Assembly (NCBI GenBank): GCA_011050085.1
Contig: DRGL01000022.1
Span: forward strand, 32,305-96,304
Reading direction: 5' to 3'
Source of the DNA: Pricia antarctica
Lineage (GTDB): Bacteria > Bacteroidota > Bacteroidia > Flavobacteriales > Flavobacteriaceae
DNA: 64,000 nucleotides
The notes below the pieces were generated by a model. It was not told the DNA's origin and did not search any database. It was given only the letters and a program-made list of their open reading frames with translations. The position numbers and the translations under genes are program-made. This document shows, in pieces, positions 55,393 through 64,000 of this stretch (positions are counted from its first letter, which is position 1; the number at the start of each line of letters is the position of its first letter).

Positions 55393-55572
55393 AGACAAAT
55401 ATACGTATGGATTTGAAACCCTACTGTCTTCTTTTAAAAATTATGATAGCTTGGTTATAATGAACCTTCGAAACACTATTTACGTAAGTAAACAAAAAGA
55501 AGGAGGTTTAACTAAAATAAACGGTCACAATAACTTCCGTAACCTTAATGAAGGATTGAATTACTTTTTTAG

Positions 55573-55580
55573 TACATTTG
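55573..55580 (+). promoter_or_regulatory. Bacteroidota -7 box before tatA
   Basis: TACATTTG, exact match, 23 bp before ATG 55604. Confidence 0.6.
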
Positions 55581-55603
55581 TTATCCTGTAAAACATTTGA
55601 ATT

Positions 55604-55801
55604 ATGACAGCACTAAATATTTTTCTAGCTTTTGGCCCTTGGCAAATCGCTATCGTCGTACTGGTAGTCCTCTTATTGTTCGGAGGAAAAAAAATTCCGG
55701 AACTTATGCGTGGGTTGGGTAGCGGCATCAAAGAATTCAAGGATGCCTCTAAAGAAGACGAAGAACCATTGAACGATAAGTTGGAAGACAAGAAAAAATA
55801 G
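55604..55801 (+). CDS. tatA: Twin-arginine translocase subunit TatA/TatE
   Basis: 65 residues: a short transmembrane helix (about 8-24), the [20 protein letters not shown] hinge and amphipathic helix, and an acidic tail. This is the pore-forming subunit of the Tat system for folded proteins. No tatC is beside it. A single-gene unit with promoter and terminator. Confidence 0.93.
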   Translation: MTALNIFLAFGPWQIAIVVLVVLLLFGGKKIPELMRGLGSGIKEFKDASKEDEEPLNDKLEDKKK

Positions 55802-55820
55802 ATATTATCAATATTATTTT

Positions 55821-55852
55821 AAAAACCCTTGACAAATGTCAAGGGTTTTTTT
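55821..55852 (+). terminator. Intrinsic terminator after tatA
   Basis: AACCCTTGACA pairs perfectly with TGTCAAGGGTT across a two-base AA loop and is followed by a T-run. Confidence 0.92.
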
Positions 55853-56135
55853 ATGCAATAGAATTAAATTTATTAAAAACCAATAGGTATTAATTATATG
55901 CGTAGTTGATTACACTCTTTATAAGTCTTGATTTCCCGTTAAATCAACATCAGCTAATCCGTACACAACACTAAACCGTTCTTTCACAACAATTCTTATC
56001 CGGAGAACAGCAATTGCACGAATTTTACGTTATCTATATGATAAGTAAGTCGATTATTATTTAATCTATCTCGTGCATTCCCATACAGTATAATCCACTG
56101 GAAAACAGCCAAGCCTTAAATTTTATAACCATATC

Positions 56136-58658
56136 ATGAGGAAACTATTCCCTAGACTATTATTCTTTCTTTCGTTCAGCCTATTTGCACAAGATCTTCA
56201 AGAACTGAGATTCGATGAAACCCCGACTACGGTGAGTAACCAAACTCAGCGCCGCCCTTCATACATCGAACCTGCTGTTTCCATTAACACAACTTTTGAA
56301 GAAGCCGCAGACACTAACAATATACCATATCGAACGTTTAGTGGCCTTGAAAACGTAGAGAACGGTTATTACATCATATCAGGGGTTTTCAGTAAGGGAA
56401 AAAATACAAAAAAAACCATAAAAAAATTAAAGCGTAAAGGCTTTGAAGAGGCCGGATATATAACCAATCCTGAAAGCGACCTTAATTATGTTTATTTGAC
56501 CTATTATCCGTTTGGTCTAGAGGCAGTCGATGCTTGTATTTCCCAACTAGAAGGCACCTACACTGACCAAATATGGATTCTTGAGATTGAGAATAGCGTG
56601 ACCATAGGAGGGCCTCAGATGGCTGTGGTAGAGGTAAACGAACCCGAAATAAATGATGACCCCAACCAAACCGACCATGTTCTTGAAAATAACACCGAAA
56701 TCGAAACCTTGGACTCACCTTCGCCAAAGGCAACAAAGATTACTGAAACCGTAAGCAAGAGTAAGACGATTGAAAAGGCTGACGCCTATTTTAATAAAAT
56801 GTGGTATGCCGAAGCTGCCGATCTATATGAGCAGGCACTTGCAAAAGGCGCAAAATTCTACACCCGAGATAATCTTCAAAAAGCTGCTGATGCCCATTAC
56901 TTCAACACCGATATGGAAAAGGCGTATCAGTGGTATAATGTTCTTTACGAAAATTACGGTAAAGAAATGTCAGAAGATAATATGTTCAAATACGCTCACT
57001 CGCTAAAAGGCACTGGAAAGTATGGTCGAGCAAAGCGTCTTATGCGTTTGTATAACCGAAAAGAGGATAATGAGTTAGATGAGGTCAACAATACCGAAAT
57101 GACCGCTAACGAAATTGTTTTAGATGCTATCATGGGATCTGAGCAGGATTTCGAAATTAAGAACATGTCGGTAAACACCAAATATTCAGATTTTTCCCCA
57201 ATGTTCCTTGACTCGAGTCAAATCGTATTTTCTTCTGCAAAAGATTCCTCCATTTTCAAAACACGTAAGTATAAATGGAACGATCAGCCATTTCTTGATC
57301 TCTATGTGGCACAAATAAACAAGGAGTCACAAGACTTAAAGGATGCTATTAAATTTTCAAAAAAAATAAACACGAAGTACCATGAAGCATCCGTAGCCTT
57401 TTCCCCTGATAATAAAACAATGTACTTTACGCGGAATAACTATGGCAAAAAATTGAAGCGCGATAAAGAAGGTGTGAACCACCTAAAGATATATAAGTCT
57501 AATAAGGTTGACACTGAGTGGACGGAAGCCGTAGAAGTTTCTTTTAATAGCAACGATTACTCAACCGGCCATCCGGCCTTGAGTCCTGATGGCAAGCAAC
57601 TTTACTTTGTGTCTGATATGCCAGGAAGTATGGGTAAGAGCGATATTTTTGTGGTTGATATTTTGGATGATGGAAGTTTTTCGAGCCCGCGAAACCTAGG
57701 TCCAGGCATCAATACAGAAAAGAGGGAAATGTTTCCTTTCTTCAATGGCAAAAAACTATACTTTTCTTCGGATGGTCATACCGGTCTCGGCGGTCTCGAT
57801 ATTTTCGAAGCAGCGTACGATCTGGAGAAAGGTTTTGGTGAAGTAGTTAATATGGGTAAGCCCATAAATAGTAATAAAGACGATTTTTCATATATCGTGA
57901 ACGAAGACAATGCGAAAGGCTTTTTTGCCTCTAATCGAGACGGGGGCAAGGGCGATGACGACATCTATTCGTTCAAAAGACCATCCATAGAAGAAATACC
58001 AGTCAATAACAATGCCATAGCAGGAGTGGTAACCGAATTGGTAACCGGTGAGTTTATGCCACAAACTTTAGTGGAACTATTAGACGAGAACGGAATCAAA
58101 TTAAAAGAAATAGTTACTGATGATGAAGGTGGCTTCATGTTCGAAGATCTACAAAGCAGTACAAAATACACAATCAAAACATCACGTAAAGAATTTTTCG
58201 ATTCTGAAAAGCTATTAAATACAGAGGACAACGAGCTGGTAAATGTTGATATTGCTATGAAACGGCTTGAAGATATGATTGCAGTAGAAGAAGGTATCAA
58301 GAAACTTAAGACCGAAATGATTTATTTTGAATTTGATCGATCAGAAGTAAGGCCAGAAGCTGCTAAAGAACTGAACAAGTTGGTGAGCGTGATGAAAGAA
58401 TATCCAGGCATGGCGATAAAAATCGAGTCGCATACCGATTCGAGAGGTAGTAAAGTGTACAACGAATATCTATCTGACAAGCGAGCCAAAGCTACTCGGG
58501 ACTATATCATTTCACAAGGTATCGACGCAGACCGTATCGAAAGCGCAATTGGTTATGGAGAAAGCCGATTATTGAATGAGTGCGATGGTACGGTAGCCTG
58601 CTCTGAAGCCACACACCTACTCAACAGAAGATCAGAATTTATCATCGTAAGAGAGTAA
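56136..58658 (+). CDS. OmpA-family envelope protein with SPOR-like, TPR and PD40 domains
   Basis: 840 residues, signal peptide 1-19 (LFAQ). Order: SPOR-like segment with YYIISGVFSKGKNTKKTIKK (about 87-150), TPR-like repeats (about 205-310), WD40-like/PD40 beta-propeller (about 345-620, with ALSPDGKQLYFVSDM and LYFSSDGHTGLGGLDIF), a carboxypeptidase-regulatory-like domain (about 630-705), and a C-terminal OmpA domain binding peptidoglycan (EFDRSEVRPEAAKEL to ESHTDSRG). The domain set resembles PorE-type proteins of type IX secretion and gliding. In Bacteroidota such genes often follow a porP/sprF gene; here none is adjacent. Confidence 0.85.
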   Translation: MRKLFPRLLFFLSFSLFAQDLQELRFDETPTTVSNQTQRRPSYIEPAVSINTTFEEAADTNNIPYRTFSGLENVENGYYIISGVFSKGKNTKKTIKKLKRKGFEEAGYITNPESDLNYVYLTYYPFGLEAVDACISQLEGTYTDQIWILEIENSVTIGGPQMAVVEVNEPEINDDPNQTDHVLENNTEIETLDSPSPKATKITETVSKSKTIEKADAYFNKMWYAEAADLYEQALAKGAKFYTRDNLQKAADAHYFNTDMEKAYQWYNVLYENYGKEMSEDNMFKYAHSLKGTGKYGRAKRLMRLYNRKEDNELDEVNNTEMTANEIVLDAIMGSEQDFEIKNMSVNTKYSDFSPMFLDSSQIVFSSAKDSSIFKTRKYKWNDQPFLDLYVAQINKESQDLKDAIKFSKKINTKYHEASVAFSPDNKTMYFTRNNYGKKLKRDKEGVNHLKIYKSNKVDTEWTEAVEVSFNSNDYSTGHPALSPDGKQLYFVSDMPGSMGKSDIFVVDILDDGSFSSPRNLGPGINTEKREMFPFFNGKKLYFSSDGHTGLGGLDIFEAAYDLEKGFGEVVNMGKPINSNKDDFSYIVNEDNAKGFFASNRDGGKGDDDIYSFKRPSIEEIPVNNNAIAGVVTELVTGEFMPQTLVELLDENGIKLKEIVTDDEGGFMFEDLQSSTKYTIKTSRKEFFDSEKLLNTEDNELVNVDIAMKRLEDMIAVEEGIKKLKTEMIYFEFDRSEVRPEAAKELNKLVSVMKEYPGMAIKIESHTDSRGSKVYNEYLSDKRAKATRDYIISQGIDADRIESAIGYGESRLLNECDGTVACSEATHLLNRRSEFIIVRE

Positions 58659-58691
58659 CATCAAGGTCCCACGACACCTACACCTAACCCA

Positions 58692-58722
58692 AAAAAGCAT
58701 CCGTAAATTACGGATGCTTTTT
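58692..58722 (+). terminator. Intrinsic terminator after the OmpA-family gene
   Basis: AAAAAGCATCCGTAA pairs with TTACGGATGCTTTTT with almost no loop; a classical strong terminator, 33 bp after the stop. Confidence 0.92.
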
Positions 58723-58851
58723 ACATTTATATGATTCCTACTTTTAAAAGCATTGATGATTTTTTCCGTACATCCCATTTTCAGGGGGTTCGCCGTTAAT
58801 ACGTAAGCCAAGGATTACATTGACGAAATTCCGTACGTTTCATCCCAATTA

Positions 58852-58883
58852 ATTGAATCGGCCTGATTCTTTTACAACCTTTG
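58852..58883 (+). promoter_or_regulatory. Promoter of the small membrane protein
   Basis: ATTG at 58852-58855, 20 bases, AACCTTTG at 58876-58883; each element is one base off the consensus. Start of transcription should be near 58890, so ATG 58910 is the true start and the in-frame TTG at 58853 is excluded. Confidence 0.65.
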
Positions 58884-58909
58884 CGGTAGAAACAATAAAA
58901 ACTTTTTAT

Positions 58910-59080
58910 ATGGATAAATTATTACTTGTTAAAGAAATATATGTTGAAGCTTTTAAAAATTGGACATTTCGCATACTCCAAAAGTATTTTAAAGTCTATT
59001 CATGGTTCTGTTTTGCGCTACTTTGCATCGTGCTGTATGCTTTTGCTTATAGAGTCGCTACAGGCTTTTCTTTTGGTTGA
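58910..59080 (+). CDS. 56-residue membrane microprotein
   Basis: Begins MDKLLLVKEIYVEAFKNWTF, a charged amphipathic stretch, then one transmembrane helix (about 30-49) ending AFAYRVATGFSFG. I recall a conserved flavobacterial family of this size (DUF6747), with moderate certainty. It has its own promoter and a strong terminator 20 bp after the stop, so it is a single-gene transcript. Function unknown. Confidence 0.65.
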   Translation: MDKLLLVKEIYVEAFKNWTFRILQKYFKVYSWFCFALLCIVLYAFAYRVATGFSFG

Positions 59081-59100
59081 TACCGCATTATCTTAACTAT

Positions 59101-59133
59101 AAAAGCCCATCAAATTGATGGGCTTTTTTTTTT
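59101..59133. terminator. Bidirectional-looking terminator
   Basis: AAAAGCCCATCAA pairs perfectly with TTGATGGGCTTTT, with T-run on the plus side and A-run on the other. It ends the microprotein gene and may also end the convergent DUF4837 gene. Confidence 0.92.
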
Positions 59134-59196
59134 GATGAATAGCTTTTCTAGGATACATCAGAAAAGGCGCTGTAGCAACACGTACAGCACTACATC

Positions 59197-60195
59197 CTAT
59201 TTTTCTTCTGAAATATTAAATTGCAAGGTTTTTAAGATGGCCTCCAACTCAAACATATCGTCACGTTTTTCCGTGGCAGGTGCAAACACAAAGCCTTCTA
59301 AAACCAATTTTCTATTGTTTGCCTTGTCGTTGAGAATATAGGTCAGAAAAGGACCCGCCATTGGGTAGTTTTTCATATCCCAGATCCCTCGTACCTCAAC
59401 GCCTTTCACGCCCGCGATTTCAACCGGAAAAACGGCCGGTGCGTACGCAGGCTCTGTTCTCATATGGGTTTTTTTTCCGGTAACATCAGGGCCGGGAATA
59501 TATTTTTCACCAATAGAATCACGCATCGCGATAATGTCGCGCACTAAGGTAGAATCGTTTGTAAAACTATTCGCAGGTAGTTGGTAAACAATAATATTAG
59601 CGGTTCCTTTCTGAATTTCCCGGTCTATCCAGACGAAGCTGTCTTCTTGTTTGCCCACTTTGTAGATAGACGGCACTTTGAGCGAAATACCGAACTTTTC
59701 CTGTAACACGTCCTCCCGATTTAAAGAACGATTAAACCTTTTTTGGGCTTCCGTAATTTCCATATCCTTAAAGGCCGTTATAATCTGGTTCGATTCAGAA
59801 GCTAGATTTTCCATAATTTCAGCTTCGGTAGTACCCTTGATAACCCCTACATTTTGGGGTGCCGCATACATATCGGTTTTAACATGCGCTACATTAACGG
59901 AATCTAACATCACATAAAGCACTGAACGGGTATTGCGAATGGAGCCTGTAAAAAATTTTGGTGCGATTTGATCGATATTGAATAGCGGTTCGTCCATTGG
60001 CATACCTAGAACGGGTGCCGCAAAATGCCTTCGAATGGAATCACCAACCTGACCATTCCAAAGTTCATTATCAATAACAACGACCATTGAGTTAATGGCT
60101 CCTATGGATGTAGGTAAGAAATTTTGATTTCCTTCTTCTTTACAAGAAAAGAGTAAAAGGCTTAGGCATAAACATAGTGATCCAAATGTTTTCAT
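59197..60195 (-). CDS. DUF4837 family lipoprotein
   Basis: 332 residues, lipoprotein signal with LLLFSC (Cys18). I recall the start of the mature part, SIGAINSMVVVIDNELWNG, and the end NRKLVLEGFVFAPATEKRD as DUF4837. Mixed alpha/beta, anchored in a membrane facing the periplasm. Function unknown. It lies 107 bp downstream of the transglycosylase gene, on the same strand, suggesting a shared role in cell wall upkeep. Confidence 0.8.
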   Translation of the reverse strand: MKTFGSLCLCLSLLLFSCKEEGNQNFLPTSIGAINSMVVVIDNELWNGQVGDSIRRHFAAPVLGMPMDEPLFNIDQIAPKFFTGSIRNTRSVLYVMLDSVNVAHVKTDMYAAPQNVGVIKGTTEAEIMENLASESNQIITAFKDMEITEAQKRFNRSLNREDVLQEKFGISLKVPSIYKVGKQEDSFVWIDREIQKGTANIIVYQLPANSFTNDSTLVRDIIAMRDSIGEKYIPGPDVTGKKTHMRTEPAYAPAVFPVEIAGVKGVEVRGIWDMKNYPMAGPFLTYILNDKANNRKLVLEGFVFAPATEKRDDMFELEAILKTLQFNISEEK

Positions 60196-60301
60196 GAGCT
60201 GAGGTTTTGAGTTGATTGGCTATTAGCAGTGAATAGGCAATAACATGTTCGAATAATCTCAAACGAAACGACCTTGGTAATCACTAACTAAATAACATAA
60301 T

Positions 60302-61972
60302 TTACGATGGACAAGCGCACAATTTCAATTTTGTGCCCGGCTTTAAATTACTACCACTAATACCGTTCCATTGTCGCAAATTATCAACCGAAATTCCTGG
60401 ATATTTTTTTGAGATGGTCCATAGAGAGTCGCCACTTTGAACGGTATGCACTTTTGCCCCCTCAGGTATAGAGGTATTTGAAGAAGATGCGTTAGCGTTT
60501 GCAGGTGCATCACCCGGAATCCGTCTTGGATAAATGGTAAGCCTTTGTCCGATTCTCAGGTTATTGCTACGAAGTCCGTTCCATTGTTTGACTTGACTAA
60601 CTCCAACACCATGACGTTCAGCAATCCGCCCAAGATAATCGCCACTGCGTACCTTATAGCGAATTCGGTTCTGTTCGGCCTCCGCCACCAACTGCGGGAG
60701 CGGACTCTCTTTGCTCTCTAGCTCGTTTTTTACATGGGCGTAAATGGCTTCTTCATTCGTCACAAAGCTTCCTACTGCATATGTTGGCAATCGTAGCGTA
60801 TGTGATTTACCTTCAATAAACGGGATTACGTCCAATTTATAAGAAGGATTGAGCACCTTCAACTCTTTATTACCGACACCAACCAATTCTGAGACCTGAT
60901 CAAAAGTAATCAGACTTTTGACATGAACGGTATCGGTTTCAAAATAGGCGCGCTCTACTGTTTCTCCTTTCAATCCGTGCTCATCTGCGTATTCAAAAAG
61001 ATACATAGTCGCCAAAAACGCAGGCACATAACCGGCAGTTTCACGTGGTAAATATCGGCGCAGGTTCCAATAGTTTTTGTAGCCGCCAGACCTTCTGATA
61101 GCTTTGTTGACATTACCAGGACCTGAATTATAGGCGGCCAAAGCCAAATCCCAATCGCCATAAATTCCATACAATTGCGATAGAAATTGACAAGCGGCCT
61201 CAGTAGACTTAATTGGATCACTGCGATCATCCACATAGCTTGACACATCGAGGTCGAACTGCTTTCCGGTTCCATACATAAATTGCCAAAGGCCTGTTGC
61301 ACCAACACGGGATCTGGCTTTCGGATTCAATGCTGATTCGACAATCGCTAAATATTTCATTTCTAACGGAATGTCATAATTATCAAACTTCTGCTCAAAA
61401 AGCGGGAAATAGAACTGACTAACGGTCAGCATTTTTTCCATGAGATCTCTCTTTCTGAATAGAAAAGATTTGATGACGTTTTCAAGGGAAGGATTATAGG
61501 CAATGTTAAATGGTGTCTTTTGATTTAGACGAGCCAAACGCGCTTTTAGAGTATCTGTTGGTAGTGAAGTAGGATAGGTTTTGTCGTAATCAAGACTGGA
61601 TATTTCACTAAACATTTCATTTGAAAGCGATGCATTTTCATACAAAACTTCCATCCAAAGACTATCGTATTTAGCAGCCTCTGGAAGGTCTGGCAGATTG
61701 TACTTTTTAGTTGCGCCGTCTTGAATCAATTTTAGCAAGTTGTCATTCAAGGTGGTGTCGGAAGCCATCTCTTCCATCTGCATAACGCCGGTCATGTCCA
61801 TGGCCAAAGTATCGATAGGGAGCTGATTGACATTAGTACTGCTCCGGTCAGATTGCTTCGTTGCGAGGGAGTCTTGTTGGGAAAGATTTAGGCTATCTTT
61901 CTGTTGCGCCAACAGTGGAAAGGCTGAAACCAAACACGATATTAATGCGAAGAAAGGTTTTTTTAGTATCAT
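60302..61972 (-). CDS. MltD-like lytic transglycosylase with two LysM domains
   Basis: 556 residues from ATG 61972 (MILKKPFFALI), chosen because a signal peptide begins there; a longer start at 62020 adds a poor N-terminus. The catalytic family-1 domain has ESALNPKARSRVGATGLWQF with the active Glu and AYNSGPGNVNKAI. Two C-terminal LysM modules (YKVRSGDYLGRIAERHG and HTVQSGDSLWTISKKYPG) bind peptidoglycan. It cleaves glycan strands forming anhydromuropeptides. It is located between DUF4837 and pgk. Confidence 0.93.
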   Translation of the reverse strand: MILKKPFFALISCLVSAFPLLAQQKDSLNLSQQDSLATKQSDRSSTNVNQLPIDTLAMDMTGVMQMEEMASDTTLNDNLLKLIQDGATKKYNLPDLPEAAKYDSLWMEVLYENASLSNEMFSEISSLDYDKTYPTSLPTDTLKARLARLNQKTPFNIAYNPSLENVIKSFLFRKRDLMEKMLTVSQFYFPLFEQKFDNYDIPLEMKYLAIVESALNPKARSRVGATGLWQFMYGTGKQFDLDVSSYVDDRSDPIKSTEAACQFLSQLYGIYGDWDLALAAYNSGPGNVNKAIRRSGGYKNYWNLRRYLPRETAGYVPAFLATMYLFEYADEHGLKGETVERAYFETDTVHVKSLITFDQVSELVGVGNKELKVLNPSYKLDVIPFIEGKSHTLRLPTYAVGSFVTNEEAIYAHVKNELESKESPLPQLVAEAEQNRIRYKVRSGDYLGRIAERHGVGVSQVKQWNGLRSNNLRIGQRLTIYPRRIPGDAPANANASSSNTSIPEGAKVHTVQSGDSLWTISKKYPGISVDNLRQWNGISGSNLKPGTKLKLCACPS

Positions 61973-62103
61973 ATACTCTGCTAATTGCGGAAACCTAGGG
62001 GCAAACAAAAGGTATGGCACACTATGGGTATTGTCTATATATTCCCCCTAACCGCGTAATTACCTAAAGCTTTACAGCCTACCGAAAATCGTGATTTTTT
62101 ACG

Positions 62104-62142
62104 AAAAAATAAAATTTGAGGCCACTATTCAGATAATGGCCC
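62104..62142 (-). terminator. Intrinsic terminator of pgk
   Basis: Read on the minus strand: GGCCATTAT, loop CTGA, ATAGTGGCC (nine pairs, one G-T), then TC and an A+T stretch ending in six T. It lies 30 bp after the pgk stop. Confidence 0.8.
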
Positions 62143-62170
62143 CATGATCCGTTAATCGATAACGTAAGTA

Positions 62171-63361
62171 TTAATCGATTATTGCAGCGATTCCAGGCAA
62201 GGTTTTACCTTCTAGACTCTCCAACATGGCGCCGCCTCCGGTAGAAACATAACTAACTTTGTCTTCAAATCCGAATTGTTTTACCGCTGCTACAGAATCT
62301 CCACCTCCTACCAAGGAAAATGCCCCTTTCTTGGTGGCCTCTTCGATTGCCTTTCCAACAGCAATCGTACCGTTTGCGAAGCTTTCCATTTCAAATACGC
62401 CTACCGGGCCGTTCCACAAAATTGTCTTGGCCTTCAAAATGACTCCCTTGAAAATTTCAAGCGTCTTCGGACCGGCATCAAGGCCCTGCCATCCATCGGG
62501 TATCTTATCTACGTCGACGACCTTAGTATTGGCATCGTTCGCAAAATCATCAGCAGCCAGAACATCAACAGGAAGATGAATTTCAACCCCTTTCTCCTTG
62601 GCTTGTTTTAAAATATCCATGGCCAAATCCATCTTATCGTCCTCACAGATGGAATCACCTACTTGTCCGCCTTGCGCTTTTACAAAAGTGTAAGTCATAC
62701 CACCGCCGATGATCAGATGGTCGACCTTGTCAAGAATATTCTCGATAATTGTGATTTTTGAAGATACTTTAGCACCGCCCAAAATCGCCAAAATGGGTTT
62801 TTCGCCAGTTTCCATAACCTTATCAATAGCTTCAATTTCTTTGGCCAATAAATAGCCGAAACATTTTTTTTCGGGGAAAAACTTAGCCGCCACCGTAGTA
62901 GAAGCATGAGCGCGGTGTGCCGTTCCAAAGGCATCGTTTACATATATATCGCCTAATTTTGAAAGTTGTTCCGCAAAGGCTTCATTTCCCTTTTCTTCTT
63001 CAGAATGAAAGCGTAGATTCTCCAATAATAGTATCTCACCGGCTTTTAATTCTTCAACTGCATCTTCAGCTTTTTTTCCGACACACTCATCTACGAACTT
63101 AACTTTAACTCCTATGATTTGAGATACAGTGTCTACGATATGCTTTAGGGAAAGATTAGAGTCTACTTTACCATCTGGTCGGCCCAAATGGCTCATCAGA
63201 ACGGCACTGCCACCATCTTCCAAAACTTTGATAATAGTTGGTTTTGCCGCCTCTATACGATTAGTGTCCGAAACCTCGAAACTGTCATTCAAAGGAACAT
63301 TGAAATCTACTCGAATTAGTGCCTTTTTATTTTCAAAATTAAAATTATCTATCGTTTTCAT
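62171..63361 (-). CDS. pgk: Phosphoglycerate kinase
   Basis: 396 residues, full length. [31 protein letters not shown], the nucleotide site GGAKVSSKI, and the C-terminal VGGGDSVAA and STGGGAMLE. Glycolytic enzyme making ATP from 1,3-bisphosphoglycerate. An exact -7 box TACATTTG (minus strand) is at 63386-63393. It is divergent from holB. Confidence 0.98.
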   Translation of the reverse strand: MKTIDNFNFENKKALIRVDFNVPLNDSFEVSDTNRIEAAKPTIIKVLEDGGSAVLMSHLGRPDGKVDSNLSLKHIVDTVSQIIGVKVKFVDECVGKKAEDAVEELKAGEILLLENLRFHSEEEKGNEAFAEQLSKLGDIYVNDAFGTAHRAHASTTVAAKFFPEKKCFGYLLAKEIEAIDKVMETGEKPILAILGGAKVSSKITIIENILDKVDHLIIGGGMTYTFVKAQGGQVGDSICEDDKMDLAMDILKQAKEKGVEIHLPVDVLAADDFANDANTKVVDVDKIPDGWQGLDAGPKTLEIFKGVILKAKTILWNGPVGVFEMESFANGTIAVGKAIEEATKKGAFSLVGGGDSVAAVKQFGFEDKVSYVSTGGGAMLESLEGKTLPGIAAIID

Positions 63362-63385
63362 GTTTTTATCGTTTTATGGGAATGG

Positions 63386-63393
63386 CAAATGTA
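63386..63393 (-). promoter_or_regulatory. Bacteroidota -7 box before pgk
   Basis: TACATTTG on the minus strand, exact consensus, 24 bp before the start at 63361; leader of about 18 bases. Confidence 0.6.
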
Positions 63394-63575
63394 AGAAAAA
63401 GAGTAGGCAATCAGCGGTAGCGGCAAGTAGTTTTTGCCTTTTAAGGCAAAGCTGTTTAAATTAAAGAATCCATTTTATGAAACCTATTTTATAAACCCCG
63501 TTCCATAAAAAAAGTTCATTCGTGTAGCCTGTTCAGCTCGAGGAGTTTTACACCTAAAAATTATATCTTTACGGC

Positions 63576-64000
63576 ATGCTGTTTAAGGATATTTTAGGCC
63601 TATCACATATCAAGAACCATCTTGCCACCAGTGCCGATGCAGGACGTATTCCCCATGCGCAATTATTCGTCGGGCCTGAAGGTTGTGGCACATTACCTAT
63701 GGCTCTTGCCTATGCGCAATATATTATTTGTGGAAATAGCAACGGTGAAAACTTGGGGGGAAACCAAGGTAGCAATCTTAAGTTCAATACCCTATCGCAT
63801 CCTGATATGCATTTTGCCTTTCCAGTATCCAACTCCGAAAAAATTAAAAAGAATGCCGTAAGCGACCATTATATGCAAGAGTGGCGAACCTTCGTAAAGG
63901 AACAGCCTTACGGAAATCTCTTTGATTGGTACCGCCTAATCGGCATCGAAAAAAAACAGGGTAAAATCGGCGTCGACGAAGCCCAGGATGTGGGCAAAAA
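63576..64000 (+). CDS. holB: DNA polymerase III subunit delta', partial
   Basis: The first 141 codons are in the window; the gene runs off the end. MLFKDILGLSHIKNHLATSA and GRIPHAQLFVGPEGCGTL correspond to the AAA+ start of clamp-loader delta', with a degenerate P-loop (GPEGCG). The later HPDMHFAFPVS and IGVDEAQDVGK match the usual sequence before the zinc-module region. It helps load the sliding clamp. A possible -7 box TATCTTTA is at 63564-63571, giving a very short leader. Confidence 0.88.
   Translation, partial: MLFKDILGLSHIKNHLATSADAGRIPHAQLFVGPEGCGTLPMALAYAQYIICGNSNGENLGGNQGSNLKFNTLSHPDMHFAFPVSNSEKIKKNAVSDHYMQEWRTFVKEQPYGNLFDWYRLIGIEKKQGKIGVDEAQDVGK

Noticed and set aside
55163..55591. 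Plus-strand frame of 142 codons opposite the M23 peptidase start
   Set aside because: It mostly mirrors the M23 gene on the other strand, shows no domain and runs across the tatA promoter.
58853..58909. N-terminal extension of the small membrane protein from a TTG
   Set aside because: Overlaps the promoter at 58852-58883; ATG 58910 is in the right place.

Overview
This 64 kb window looks like chromosomal DNA of a marine-type member of the Flavobacteriaceae (Bacteroidota). Reasons: promoters of the Bacteroidota form TTTG-N18..20-TAnnTTTG (best examples before atpB and before the flippase at 22683); a SprE/PorW-type lipoprotein beside the ATP synthase genes; many protein families that I recall mainly from Bacteroidota (DUF4254, DUF4292, DUF4837, DUF5687 and others; names are from memory, not a search); and an F-ATPase locus without beta and epsilon subunits. 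I see no rRNA, tRNA, CRISPR array, insertion sequence, integrase or phage gene. The window is cut at both ends: position 1 lies inside a substrate-binding protein gene and position 64000 inside holB.

Layout. 1-3.6 kb: an ABC importer (binding protein tail, two permeases, ATPase) directly followed by a divergent nucleoside hydrolase. 3.7-7.3 kb: PAP2 phosphatase, patatin-like lipase and, on the minus strand, two secreted proteins of which one looks like an NlpC/P60 cysteine peptidase. 7.7-11.2 kb: a PaaE-like iron-sulfur flavoreductase divergent from a DUF5687/ATPase transporter pair. 11.6-20.6 kb: SprE/PorW lipoprotein, bactofilin, AtpZ, a small membrane protein and atpB-E-F-H-A-G, with a hairpin between atpE and atpF that may set subunit ratios. 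20.8-29.2 kb: Tet-type MFS exporter, a decayed stretch, then flippase, dut, TPR protein, DUF4292 lipoprotein and an EnvC-like murein hydrolase activator, and an aldo/keto reductase. 29.3-33.8 kb: GT9 glycosyltransferase, DUF4254, two small-family membrane proteins divergent from one another, and purD.

33.9-51 kb, all on the minus strand and tightly packed, is a Wzx/Wzy-type surface polysaccharide locus: Wzz-like protein, dTDP-rhamnose genes rfbB-A-C-D, acyltransferase, a DRE-TIM aldolase fused to a second domain, a CMP-sugar-acid synthetase, a HAD phosphatase, Wzx, a sialyltransferase-like enzyme, a Wzy-like polymerase, two GT2 enzymes, an O-antigen ligase/polymerase family protein and the initiating sugar transferase. 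The aldolase fusion, cytidylyltransferase, phosphatase and sialyltransferase-like gene together suggest an ulosonic-acid-like sugar made without a NeuB-type synthase. This is the best candidate here for an undescribed pathway.

51-64 kb: DUF6909-like protein, GH3 family protein, a catalytically complete M23 peptidase, tatA, a large SPOR/TPR/PD40/OmpA envelope protein, an isolated 56-residue membrane protein with its own promoter and terminator, DUF4837 lipoprotein, an MltD-like transglycosylase with two LysM domains, pgk and the start of holB.
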